Source: Thermoplasmata archaeon M9B2D
GTDB taxonomy: Archaea > Thermoplasmatota > E2 > DHVEG-1
NCBI GenBank assembly: GCA_002900555.1
Contig: MUGD01000033.1
Coordinates: 1 to 17,625, forward strand
Reading direction: 5' to 3'
Length of the DNA: 17,625 bases
How positions within the stretch are numbered: position 1 is the first letter of the stretch; each line of letters starts with the position of its first letter. Positions 1 to 9,489 of the stretch are shown one piece after another. The translations under genes and the position numbers were made by a program. Under the pieces are notes generated by a model, which saw only the letters and a program-made list of their open reading frames with translations, was not told the DNA's origin and searched no databases.

Positions 1-825
1 TTCATCTACATTCTTGACCTAGGCGTCCCTGGCGCCGCATGGGCTTCTGTCGTTTCCATGAGTGTCTCTGCATTGCTTCTCTTTTACTGGCTATTTTTAA
101 AACGAGATACCTATGTGGCATTCAGCTTTCGCGACTTTCAGTTCGACCAATCGATCATGAAGGATATTCTACTGGTTGGTCTACCCGCATCGGTGATGCA
201 ACTCTCTATGTCGATTATGATGTTTATGATGAATATCATCGTCGAACAAGTTGGTGGCATCGACGGCGTTGCTGTGTTTTCAGCAGGATGGAGGGTCGCT
301 ACCATGGCATCGATGCCTCTGCTTGGTATGGCGACCGCGGTAGTTTCTGTCACCGGAGCCGCGTATGGTGCCCGGACCTTTGAAAAAGTTGACATCGCCC
401 ATGTATACGCAGTGAAAATCGGTCTGATTATCGAAACATCAATTGCGGTGGCAACTTTTATTTTTGCCCCAATCATTGCTGCTGCGTTTACGCAATCTGC
501 AGATACTCCGGCCAGGATCGGAGATGACATTATCACATTCCTACGTATCATCTGTTTCTTTTATCCAACAACCGCACTTGGCATGCTATCCTCCGCTGCG
601 TTCCAGGGCGTTGGAAAAGGGATCTATTCACTATTAGCAACACTTCTACGAACCATCGTTTTAATCGTGCCTTTAGCATGGATTTTAGCTGTGATACTCG
701 AATGGGGTCTTGTCGGTGCCTGGTGGGGTCTTGTGATAGCGAACATCATCGGAGGGGTGACTACATTTCTTTGGATGAAACGCTACGTGAACGGATTGTT
801 AAAGATCACGTCTTCTCCAGCATGA
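1..825 (+). CDS. MATE-family multidrug/Na+ efflux transporter, 5'-truncated
   Basis: The open frame runs from the first base of the window (FIYILDLGVPGAAWAS...) to TGA at 823-825, so the N-terminal part lies outside and the ATG at 58 is only an internal Met. About 274 residues remain, mostly hydrophobic, with roughly six membrane spans. The GVPGAAWAS segment matches the loop that precedes a transmembrane helix in MATE exporters (usual form GxxGAAxAT). The later stretch LRIICFFYPTTALGMLSSAAFQGVGKG, seen here in parts, matches the second-half MATE pattern of a Phe/Pro-rich helix followed by a Gly-rich QGxGK turn. MATE proteins expel cationic compounds across the cytoplasmic membrane in exchange for Na+ or H+. 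The substrate cannot be told. It converges with the minus-strand GAF gene across a 104-base gap. Family assignment is secure; specificity is not. Confidence 0.88.
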   Translation, partial: FIYILDLGVPGAAWASVVSMSVSALLLFYWLFLKRDTYVAFSFRDFQFDQSIMKDILLVGLPASVMQLSMSIMMFMMNIIVEQVGGIDGVAVFSAGWRVATMASMPLLGMATAVVSVTGAAYGARTFEKVDIAHVYAVKIGLIIETSIAVATFIFAPIIAAAFTQSADTPARIGDDIITFLRIICFFYPTTALGMLSSAAFQGVGKGIYSLLATLLRTIVLIVPLAWILAVILEWGLVGAWWGLVIANIIGGVTTFLWMKRYVNGLLKITSSPA

Positions 826-917
826 AAATCATTATATGAGTGCCTAGTGATGCACTGTCTTGTGATGAACGAACCTTTTCTGAGCCGTAAAGGCGTTGAT
901 GAAGATCTTGAGTACTG

Positions 918-964
918 AAAAAAAATGCCTCAGATATGCTGAGCGAGCATATCTGCTATTTTTT
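918..964. terminator. Bidirectional hairpin plus T-tract between convergent genes
   Basis: A perfect 10-bp inverted repeat, CAGATATGCT (931-940) and AGCATATCTG (946-955), encloses the 5-base loop GAGCG. On the plus strand it is followed by T6 at 959-964. On the minus strand it is followed by the complement of the A8 run at 918-925. It therefore looks like a terminator in both directions, for the MATE gene and for the GAF gene. The arm at 931-955 lies within the last codons of the GAF gene. Archaeal termination depends mainly on T-tracts, so the hairpin may instead protect the 3' ends. Confidence 0.6.
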
Positions 965-1391
965 CTAAAAACATTGCATCGTTTTTATCAAATGCAGCTG
1001 GTTTATCAGAATCAATATCAATTTCACCAAGAACGATCGTTCTTTTTTTGATGGGTACTACGATTTCTGACCGTGTTGAAAGAAAGCAGGAGAGGTATCT
1101 GCTGTCTTTTGAGACATCATCGACAATCACTGTTTTCCCGCTGTTGGCTGCTGCGCCACAGATACCCATGCCAAGTGGAATTGTGGTATGTTCGGTTGCA
1201 TGCGTCCCTTTCCAAGGACCAAGAACAAGTGTATCTCCTTTTAAAAAATAGATACCGACCCAGCTGTAGTTCTCAAATCCTTCGTAAAGAACAGTAACGA
1301 CATCTTGCAGAACTGTTGGCGACTGGTGTGCCTCAAGTAGTTGTTGAATTATCTTTTCAGCGTTTCTATACTGCAACCCCTCACCATCCAT
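930..1391 (-). CDS. GAF-domain protein of the free-methionine-(R)-sulfoxide reductase family
   Basis: A single GAF domain of 153 residues, the usual size for this family (E. coli MsrC/YebR). Recognisable blocks are VLGPWKG (56-62), IPLGMGICGAAA (71-82), SEIVVPI (108-114) and GEIDIDS (122-128). The family reduces free Met-(R)-sulfoxide using Cys residues. Two of the three family cysteines are present, C78 in the GICG block and C102 six residues before SEIVVP. The third, ten residues before C78, is His68. Activity is therefore plausible but unproven; a ligand-sensing GAF protein is the alternative. I start at the ATG at 1391, which overlaps the TGA of the upstream endoQ gene as TGATG; a TTG at 1394 is also in frame. 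The overlap implies translational coupling to endoQ, hence one operon. The 3' end carries the hairpin terminator. Confidence 0.82.
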   Translation of the reverse strand: MDGEGLQYRNAEKIIQQLLEAHQSPTVLQDVVTVLYEGFENYSWVGIYFLKGDTLVLGPWKGTHATEHTTIPLGMGICGAAANSGKTVIVDDVSKDSRYLSCFLSTRSEIVVPIKKRTIVLGEIDIDSDKPAAFDKNDAMFLEKIADMLAQHI

Positions 1392-2620
1392 CAATAGTCA
1401 AGAAGACTCGTTTGGGAATCCTTTGGTCCAATAGACAGAGGTATGACGGCATCATCTGTGGGAAGCTCAATGGTCCCGTACTTCCCGCCACCACCAGGAA
1501 TGATGACCACCTTATGATTTCGAAATGCCTCAATGGCAGCGGTAATAGCTGGGATCGTCACCTGTGAAATCCTGGTTAAATCAACATCAAGCAGGACAGT
1601 GATTTCAGAGCGGAATGCATTGATAAGTTCATCCCATCGTTTCGTGACGCTCTGGGTAAAAGGAGTGTGTTGTCCAAGGGCTTTTGCGATAATTTCAGAA
1701 AGAGGGATAAGATGCACATACGGTGGGCGATGTGTGGGATGTCTGGGTTCTTTGAAGGTAGCGATTTCTCCAATGCGGTCTCGCACGCCTTTTTTGATGC
1801 GTTTGCCGCAGCTGCATTTCCATCGTCGTTTTATTGCCTCATCAAGGCTGTAGTGGGTAAAACAAGCGATACAAGCGGATTCGTTATATTTGCCTTCCTG
1901 GGGGGGGAGACCGACATTTAATACAGGTTTATTTCCACCGGTTCGGAGGATTGCTTTTTTTATTTCGTCAAACGTGGGTTCCTGTACTTGAAATCGAGTG
2001 AACTCTCTGGCAAGTCGGACTGGATGGGGGCTGTGGCTATCTGAATTGGTCAGAAAGGTGAGCCGATGAAGTTCCTGAATCATATCAGCGTAATCGGAAT
2101 CGGCACTTAACCCAAGCTCGATAAATGAGATATACCCTGTCAGATCACCATAGCAGCTCTCAAGAGACGGATGGTAGGCATACAACGCAGTCCATGGGGT
2201 GAACCCATGTGCAGGGCCAATCAGTGCCTCAACATCCTTTGCTAAGCCTGCAAGTTGCACACCGTCCATATTTACGTTTGGTCGTCCGTCGGAGTCAATG
2301 TTTCTTGATTTCGATTTAATGGATTCCTTAAACGCATCGACCGCAGAAAAACTGGGGAAATAGAGAAGATGGTGAACCCGATGGTTGTCCTCAACCTCCG
2401 TGCTTAGAATAAATCGTGTGCCATTCATCTCAAATGTACCATCATCGATGACCGTGCAGGTCTTGATTTCTTTTTGCCATGATGTATGCAGACAGTCTCC
2501 GGTTGCTAGGACATTGATTCCCTTTCTTGGTGCCTCAATAGATAGAGAGGATATCGTCATCTTATCGCTTGTTGCACCAGAATATCTCGAATGGATGTGC
2601 AAATCTGCGTTAATCAGCAT
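1391..2620 (-). CDS. Endonuclease Q (EndoQ), PHP-domain DNA repair nuclease
   Basis: EndoQ, described in Thermococcus, nicks DNA 5' of deaminated bases (uracil, hypoxanthine, xanthine) and abasic sites. The 409-residue length fits the family (about 400-425). The PHP metal ligands are in order: DLHIH (H8, H10), TGDCLH (D42, H45), STEVED (E77), GPAHGFTPW (H138) and TNSDSHSP (D194, H196). A zinc-ribbon-like module follows: C250-x2-C253, then WKCSCGKRIKKG with C269 and C271. This arrangement plus GKYNESAC separates EndoQ from HisK or PolX PHP proteins. The C-terminal part (about 300-409) has PLSEIIAKALG and PGGGGKYG, also typical. ATG at 2620 is preceded by the Shine-Dalgarno-like GGGAG (minus strand, 2625-2629) and a TATA-like box about 40 bases upstream. 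It is the first gene of a two-gene operon with the GAF protein. Confidence 0.88.
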   Translation of the reverse strand: MLINADLHIHSRYSGATSDKMTISSLSIEAPRKGINVLATGDCLHTSWQKEIKTCTVIDDGTFEMNGTRFILSTEVEDNHRVHHLLYFPSFSAVDAFKESIKSKSRNIDSDGRPNVNMDGVQLAGLAKDVEALIGPAHGFTPWTALYAYHPSLESCYGDLTGYISFIELGLSADSDYADMIQELHRLTFLTNSDSHSPHPVRLAREFTRFQVQEPTFDEIKKAILRTGGNKPVLNVGLPPQEGKYNESACIACFTHYSLDEAIKRRWKCSCGKRIKKGVRDRIGEIATFKEPRHPTHRPPYVHLIPLSEIIAKALGQHTPFTQSVTKRWDELINAFRSEITVLLDVDLTRISQVTIPAITAAIEAFRNHKVVIIPGGGGKYGTIELPTDDAVIPLSIGPKDSQTSLLDY

Positions 2621-2655
2621 GAATCTCCCTTTTTTGTATCGATAGGTAGTTGTTC

Positions 2656-2663
2656 ATATTTAT
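2656..2663 (-). promoter_or_regulatory. TATA-like box for the endoQ operon
   Basis: The minus strand reads ATAAATAT here, centred about 40 bases upstream of the endoQ ATG. The usual archaeal spacing of 24-27 bases would put the transcription start near 2634, leaving a 5' leader of about 13 bases that still contains the GGGAG ribosome site. It sits just past the stop codon of the VPS62-domain gene, so endoQ need not rely on read-through. Prediction from position and sequence only. Confidence 0.4.
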
Positions 2664-2670
2664 TACTTTT

Positions 2671-4377
2671 TTATTCGTTCTTGGTAGAAGCGGTTTTTGA
2701 AAAGAAGGGATGTTCCTCATAGAACTGCTCATGAGCTGTTATCTCCAGAATGCCTGCCATGATAAGGGCGATTCCAGCAAAGAGAAGAAGGTAGATGCCT
2801 GTGCCAAACCCCCAGTGTAATTGAATAGTTCCTCCTTCAACCTCGGTGGTTTGAATCGTGTACTGTCCGCTGAAGGGCGATGCTGAGATTGCCTGTATCG
2901 CAGTATTCATCTCTGTATTTTCCTCAAGGTCTGGTGGAGCGGAAAGGGTGATTATGGATGCGATTGTCATGATAAAAATCAAGATGAGAAGAAAAGGGAT
3001 GAAGAGTCGTATGCCGCGAAGGACGTATTTTCTACCAAGTTTTGTACTCTGTGAGATTCCCATGGTTGAAAGGACAAGGAACACAACACCGATGACGATA
3101 ATAAGGTAGAAGGGTAAAGTAAATGTTCCAAGAGGGACCGGCCCATTTCGGTTCGGTAGTTGAATCTGGATACCATGAATCGCATCGATAGAGAGCACAG
3201 GAAACGTCTCTGCCTGTTGCACGGGTGGTATCGTCAGAGTCGCGGTCACGGTGTACCATGGGTAGAAGAGCGCAAGAAGAATCAGTGCGATTGCAACAAT
3301 ACAGATGATGTTACCAAAGCTTTTTTGATTGGAACCGTCGATGTAGAACAGCGAGAAAATCCGTGGCCCAAGCCCATGCTTTTTCCTTCGGCGAGAGACA
3401 AAAAAGATCAAAAGAAGTAGTGAGAGGACGGTCACAAGGGCAAATAACAGAACGAAGTTATAGACAAGCCATTCGAGGATAAAGAGGATATCGTTTGCTG
3501 GTTGAAGATTTGAAGCCCAGACGTACGGCTGCCACATGGTGCCTTCTTGTCTGAATTTCGGGCCTAGCGGTCCTGCTTCCCCAAGAATCTCTGCTTGTGC
3601 CGCTGTAGATTCGTCGATGCCAACCCATCCCCAGTGTCCTGCAAAGTCAAGCCAGGGTTGAGTATCTAATATTTCTAGCGTGTATTCGGTTGGTCGTACT
3701 ACAATGCCATTATCAGCGACCGTATCACTTGCTAAGCCGATTTTACCGGAATATGGTTTGATGTAGTTGGCATGACTGCCTCGTGCGACATAGACCTTTA
3801 CATGGTTTCCCTCTTTCTCAACCTGGTTCCACATTGCTTTTTGGCCGCCATAATGCTGGCTGAACATGACCTCTGTTGGTTGTCCGTTTGAAAGAACAAC
3901 CTGTACCAACTCCCAGTCCCCCTCATGACGATTGAGATCACCATTGTTAAACGCATAGAAAAACCAGTATTGGACACTTGTATTTGAGGGATCTACGCGG
4001 GCATAGACGGTGTATCCTAAGGCAGGCAGCTTGTTTTGATAGTCGTTTTCAATGCCGTTATCACCGATTGCTACTGTTCCTTGTTGATTATCAAGATAAT
4101 AGGAGTCTGAGGTATAGTTTTTAAGCATCTCTGCTGTTGGTGACGTGGAGAGTACTGTTGGGTTCCCAATCTCATATACGTAAGAGTTTTCTATCACATA
4201 GGTGACATCAACAGGAAAGCATTTCTCACCGTCTACGAAATAAAGAATTGGGGCATATTGTTCAGCGGTATCTTGGTCTGCTGCTGTTGAAATACTGACA
4301 ATGTGGTTTACTGCAATCAGTAGGAATATCAATAGGATGAACACCCGTCTTTTTCTATATATGTGTCTCGCCTCCAT
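2671..4377 (-). CDS. Exported VPS62-domain protein with C-terminal membrane module
   Basis: A 568-residue membrane protein. Residues 1-10 are basic and 11-31 hydrophobic (signal peptide or anchor). Residues 41-290 resemble the VPS62 (DUF946-type) domain: YAPILYFVDGEKCFPV (41-56), RHEGDWELVQV (150-160), FSQHYGG (172-178) and VYVARGSHANY (195-205). The conserved H151, E152, D154, H175 and H202 could form a polar or metal site. Membrane spans lie near 304-327, 355-375, 419-440, 458-479 and 527-547. RRRKK at 329-333 and the basic loop 446-457 fall on the cytoplasmic side, so by the positive-inside rule the VPS62 domain faces outward. The family is named after a yeast vacuolar sorting protein, but no biochemical role is established for prokaryotic members, and none is assigned here. 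The start is not fixed: ATG 4377 has no upstream ribosome site, which fits a leaderless message behind the A/T-rich box near 4401-4409. Confidence 0.7.
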   Translation of the reverse strand: MEARHIYRKRRVFILLIFLLIAVNHIVSISTAADQDTAEQYAPILYFVDGEKCFPVDVTYVIENSYVYEIGNPTVLSTSPTAEMLKNYTSDSYYLDNQQGTVAIGDNGIENDYQNKLPALGYTVYARVDPSNTSVQYWFFYAFNNGDLNRHEGDWELVQVVLSNGQPTEVMFSQHYGGQKAMWNQVEKEGNHVKVYVARGSHANYIKPYSGKIGLASDTVADNGIVVRPTEYTLEILDTQPWLDFAGHWGWVGIDESTAAQAEILGEAGPLGPKFRQEGTMWQPYVWASNLQPANDILFILEWLVYNFVLLFALVTVLSLLLLIFFVSRRRKKHGLGPRIFSLFYIDGSNQKSFGNIICIVAIALILLALFYPWYTVTATLTIPPVQQAETFPVLSIDAIHGIQIQLPNRNGPVPLGTFTLPFYLIIVIGVVFLVLSTMGISQSTKLGRKYVLRGIRLFIPFLLILIFIMTIASIITLSAPPDLEENTEMNTAIQAISASPFSGQYTIQTTEVEGGTIQLHWGFGTGIYLLLFAGIALIMAGILEITAHEQFYEEHPFFSKTASTKNE

Positions 4378-6599
<2,222 letters not shown>

Positions 6600-6610
6600 G
6601 GTGATGAAAA

Positions 6611-9487
6611 ATGGTGGAACTATCTAAGAAGAACGATCAACCGCGTGATATTAACGAAGAGATGAAACGGGCATTCATAGATTATTCGATGAGTGTTATC
6701 ATGAGCCGGGCGTTACCTGATATTCGTGATGGGTTAAAACCGGTTCATCGAAGAATCCTGCATGCGATGAACGAGATGGGAATGGGGTATGAGAAACCCT
6801 ATAAGAAATCCGCTCGGGTCGTCGGAGAGGTGCTGGGGAAGTACCATCCGCACGGCGATCAAGCCGTGTACGATTCGCTCGTACGGATGGCACAGGACTT
6901 CTCGCTACGATACCCTCTGGTCGCAGGTCAAGGTAATTTCGGTAGTGTCGATGGCGATTCAGCTGCTGCTATGAGATATACAGAAGCAAAGATGGCAAAG
7001 ATAACAAAACTCATGCTACAGGACATCGAGAAAGACACCGTGGAATGGCGGGATAATTTCGATGGCACGTTAAAGGAACCGGAGGTCCTTCCAGCGATAT
7101 TGCCAAATCTGCTGGTAAACGGGTCATCCGGTATCGCGGTCGGGATGGCGACGAACATGCCACCGCATAATCTCTCTGAGGTTGTTGATGGCATCATCCG
7201 GATGATCGATTACCCTGAGATATCAACAACCGAGCTGATGGACATCATCAAAGGCCCTGATTTCCCTACGGGCGGCATCATCTATGGCAGAGGAGGGATC
7301 CTTTCCGCGTATACGACCGGGAGAGGGTCGTTGATGGTCCGTGCAAAAACGTCTATCGAGGAGGGAGAACAAAGGAATCGGATCATTGTCCATGAGCTCC
7401 CCTATCAGGTGAACAAGTCAGTGTTGTTGCAGACGATTGCTGAGCTTGTGAAAGAAAAGAAAATCGAAGGCATCGCAGATCTTCGTGATGAGAGCGACCG
7501 GAAGGGGATGCGAATCGTCATAGAACTGAAACGCGATGCTATTGATGATGTGGTACTGAACCAGTTATTTGAGCATACGGAGCTGCAGTCCTCCTTTGGT
7601 GTGTTAAACCTTGCGATTGTCAAGGGTGAGCCAAAGGTACTTATGCTAAAGGAAATCCTTCAACAGTATATCGAATACCGTTTAGAGGTCATCACCCGAC
7701 GTACCAACTACGACCTTACGAAAGCCAAGGAAAAAATACATATCCTTGAGGGGTTGATGATCGCGCTACGAAACATCGATGAGGTTATCAAGATCATCCG
7801 GCAGAGCAAGGAAGTCGAGGAAGCAAAAATCCGATTAATGAAACGTTTTTCGCTTTCCGAGATACAGGCCAAATCGATTCTTGATATGCGACTGCAAAAA
7901 CTCACCGGCATGGAGATCGAGGCAGTTGAGAAGGAATATAAGGAAACCAAGGAGCTTATCGAACAACTGGAGGCGTTGCTTGCCGATAAACAGAAGATTT
8001 TAGATGAAATCAAACGAGAGCTGCTTGATATTAAAAACCGGTTTGGTGACGAGCGCCGTACGCAGATTGTAGAAGGTGAAGTCGGTATTGACATTGAGGA
8101 TCTGATTCCGGAGCAGGAGGTCGTTGTGACAATCACCAAGGATGGCTACATCAAACGGATTCCAACAGAGACATATAGGACGCAGCATCGTGGCGGTAAG
8201 GGGTTAATCGGCGTCAGACCAAAAGAGGAGGATTTTGTGGTGGACACCTTTATCACCTCCACGCATGACTATCTAATGTTTTTCACCAACCATGGGCGTG
8301 CCTACTGGCTGAAAGGCTACAAAATCCCAGAAGGGGACCGGTACGCAAAGGGAAAAGCCATCATTAACCTGCTGCCCCGGCTTGAAGAGGGGGAAACGAT
8401 TGAGACCGCGGTGCCTATCCATGAGTTCGACGACAAGCATTATCTTATTTTTGCGACGAAAAAAGGGACAATCAAAAAGACGGTTCTGTCCGCATATGGA
8501 AACATCCGAGTCAATGGGATCATCGCGATTAAACTTGAGCAAGGTGATGAGCTCATGGGTGTACAACTCTCTGATGGGACTAAAACGGTGATGATCGCCA
8601 CTGCTCGCGGTCAGGCCTGCCGGTTCAACGAACGAGAGTTACGCCCTATGGGGCGAGCGACCCATGGGGTGATTGGAATACGATTGAAAGACAAGAAGGA
8701 TGCCGTGGTCGCAATGACGGTTGTTGACATCACTGGTTCACTGTTCACCATGACAGAAAACGGGTTTGGCAAACGGTCACCAATCGATGAGTACCGGATG
8801 ACACATCGGGGCAGCAAGGGCGTTCGAACCATTGTGACCAACGAGCGGAATGGAAACGTCGTGTTCGTCAGCCAAGTCACAGATGACAACGAGCTTATCA
8901 TCACCACAGAGCAGGGGATGACCGTGCGTATCCCAGTGCGGGATATCCGCGAACAAGGGAGAAACACCATGGGTGTTCGGATCATGCGGGTAAATGACGG
9001 TGACAAGGTCGTCTCCGTCACCAAAGTCCTCGCTGAGCCAGACAAGGAAAAGGAACAAGGGGAATCTATCGAGTCTATGCCTCTTGGCATCGTTGAAGAA
9101 AAAACATCTACGGATGAACAACCACCGGAAGTATTTGTCAAACCAAAGGAGCAAACACCGCTAAAAATGCCTGTTCCGATAGAAGAAGAATCTATCGTAC
9201 CTGAGGAAATACCACTGCCACCGAGAAAAGTAAAAAAAATCATAAAACCAAAAAAATCACCAGTACGTACATCAAAGAAGAAGAAACAAAAATCAATACG
9301 AAGTAAAACACCGAAAAAACCTACGAAGAGGCCAGGAAAAACAAAAAAACCAACAACAGTAAAAAAACGGAAAACAAAAAAACAACCAAGAAAAAAAGCA
9401 AAGCAAAAACCAGTGAAAACAAAAAAGACCAAGAAAAAACCAGTAAAAAAACTAAAGGCTAAGAAAAAACCAAAGAAAAGGAAATAG
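6611..9487 (+). CDS. gyrA: DNA gyrase subunit A with an acidic linker and Lys-rich C-terminal tail
   Basis: The DNA-cleaving and wrapping subunit of gyrase. The breakage-reunion domain has [11 protein letters not shown] (43-53), [12 protein letters not shown] (77-88) and the catalytic tyrosine in [11 protein letters not shown] (Tyr123). A coiled-coil arm spans about 365-490. The C-terminal beta-pinwheel runs from about 501 to 806 and contains the GyrA box QHRGGKG (525-531), which separates gyrase from topo IV. Blade repeats such as HRGSKGVRT (732-740) follow. The protein is 958 residues long, about 150 beyond the pinwheel end. Residues 807-869 form an acidic linker with about 17 Asp/Glu. Residues 871-958 hold 49 Lys/Arg in 88 positions, many Pro/Thr and no acidic residue. 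Position 84, the counterpart of E. coli Ser83 in the quinolone pocket, is Gln. The ribosome site GGTGATG (6600-6606) lies 4 bases before ATG. Confidence 0.97.
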   Translation: MVELSKKNDQPRDINEEMKRAFIDYSMSVIMSRALPDIRDGLKPVHRRILHAMNEMGMGYEKPYKKSARVVGEVLGKYHPHGDQAVYDSLVRMAQDFSLRYPLVAGQGNFGSVDGDSAAAMRYTEAKMAKITKLMLQDIEKDTVEWRDNFDGTLKEPEVLPAILPNLLVNGSSGIAVGMATNMPPHNLSEVVDGIIRMIDYPEISTTELMDIIKGPDFPTGGIIYGRGGILSAYTTGRGSLMVRAKTSIEEGEQRNRIIVHELPYQVNKSVLLQTIAELVKEKKIEGIADLRDESDRKGMRIVIELKRDAIDDVVLNQLFEHTELQSSFGVLNLAIVKGEPKVLMLKEILQQYIEYRLEVITRRTNYDLTKAKEKIHILEGLMIALRNIDEVIKIIRQSKEVEEAKIRLMKRFSLSEIQAKSILDMRLQKLTGMEIEAVEKEYKETKELIEQLEALLADKQKILDEIKRELLDIKNRFGDERRTQIVEGEVGIDIEDLIPEQEVVVTITKDGYIKRIPTETYRTQHRGGKGLIGVRPKEEDFVVDTFITSTHDYLMFFTNHGRAYWLKGYKIPEGDRYAKGKAIINLLPRLEEGETIETAVPIHEFDDKHYLIFATKKGTIKKTVLSAYGNIRVNGIIAIKLEQGDELMGVQLSDGTKTVMIATARGQACRFNERELRPMGRATHGVIGIRLKDKKDAVVAMTVVDITGSLFTMTENGFGKRSPIDEYRMTHRGSKGVRTIVTNERNGNVVFVSQVTDDNELIITTEQGMTVRIPVRDIREQGRNTMGVRIMRVNDGDKVVSVTKVLAEPDKEKEQGESIESMPLGIVEEKTSTDEQPPEVFVKPKEQTPLKMPVPIEEESIVPEEIPLPPRKVKKIIKPKKSPVRTSKKKKQKSIRSKTPKKPTKRPGKTKKPTTVKKRKTKKQPRKKAKQKPVKTKKTKKKPVKKLKAKKKPKKRK
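9221..9484 (+). repeat. A-rich low-complexity coding stretch for the GyrA basic tail
   Basis: The last 88 codons of gyrA are mostly AAA/AAG with ACA, CCA and AGA, giving many A5-A7 runs on the plus strand. The protein pattern is a loose KKxP/KKPTK/KTKK alternation rather than an exact tandem repeat. Base and codon use differ clearly from the body of gyrA, suggesting growth by slippage or short duplications. Low-complexity DNA like this is prone to length change between strains. Confidence 0.8.
9421..9469 (-). terminator. T-tract terminator region for topA, inside the gyrA 3' end
   Basis: Read on the minus strand just past the topA stop, this stretch has four T runs of 6-7 (complement of A runs at 9421-9426, 9434-9439, 9445-9451 and 9464-9469). 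Archaeal RNA polymerase terminates at such U-tracts without needing a hairpin. The first is about 20 bases beyond the topA stop. The tract exists because the opposing gene encodes poly-Lys. Confidence 0.5.
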
Positions 9488-9489
9488 GC

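Noticed and set aside
138..551. A 137-codon minus-strand frame within the MATE gene
   Set aside because: Antisense shadow of a clear transporter gene, with no family motif or ribosome site.
826..929. Small gene or RNA between the MATE and GAF genes
   Set aside because: No ORF longer than a few codons and no structure apart from the terminator-like hairpin at its edge.
1392..1394. TTG at 1394 as start of the GAF gene
   Set aside because: The next codon is ATG and forms a clean TGATG overlap with the endoQ stop.
7708..8139. A Ser-rich 143-codon minus-strand frame inside gyrA
   Set aside because: The Ser/Ile composition is what the reverse of the GyrA coiled-coil codons gives; no domain is seen.
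8611..9432. A 273-codon open frame on the minus strand across the gyrA 3' half
   Set aside because: It is antisense to gyrA. Its Phe-rich start is the complement of the GyrA Lys codons, and it has no recognisable domain; gyrA is certain in the other strand.
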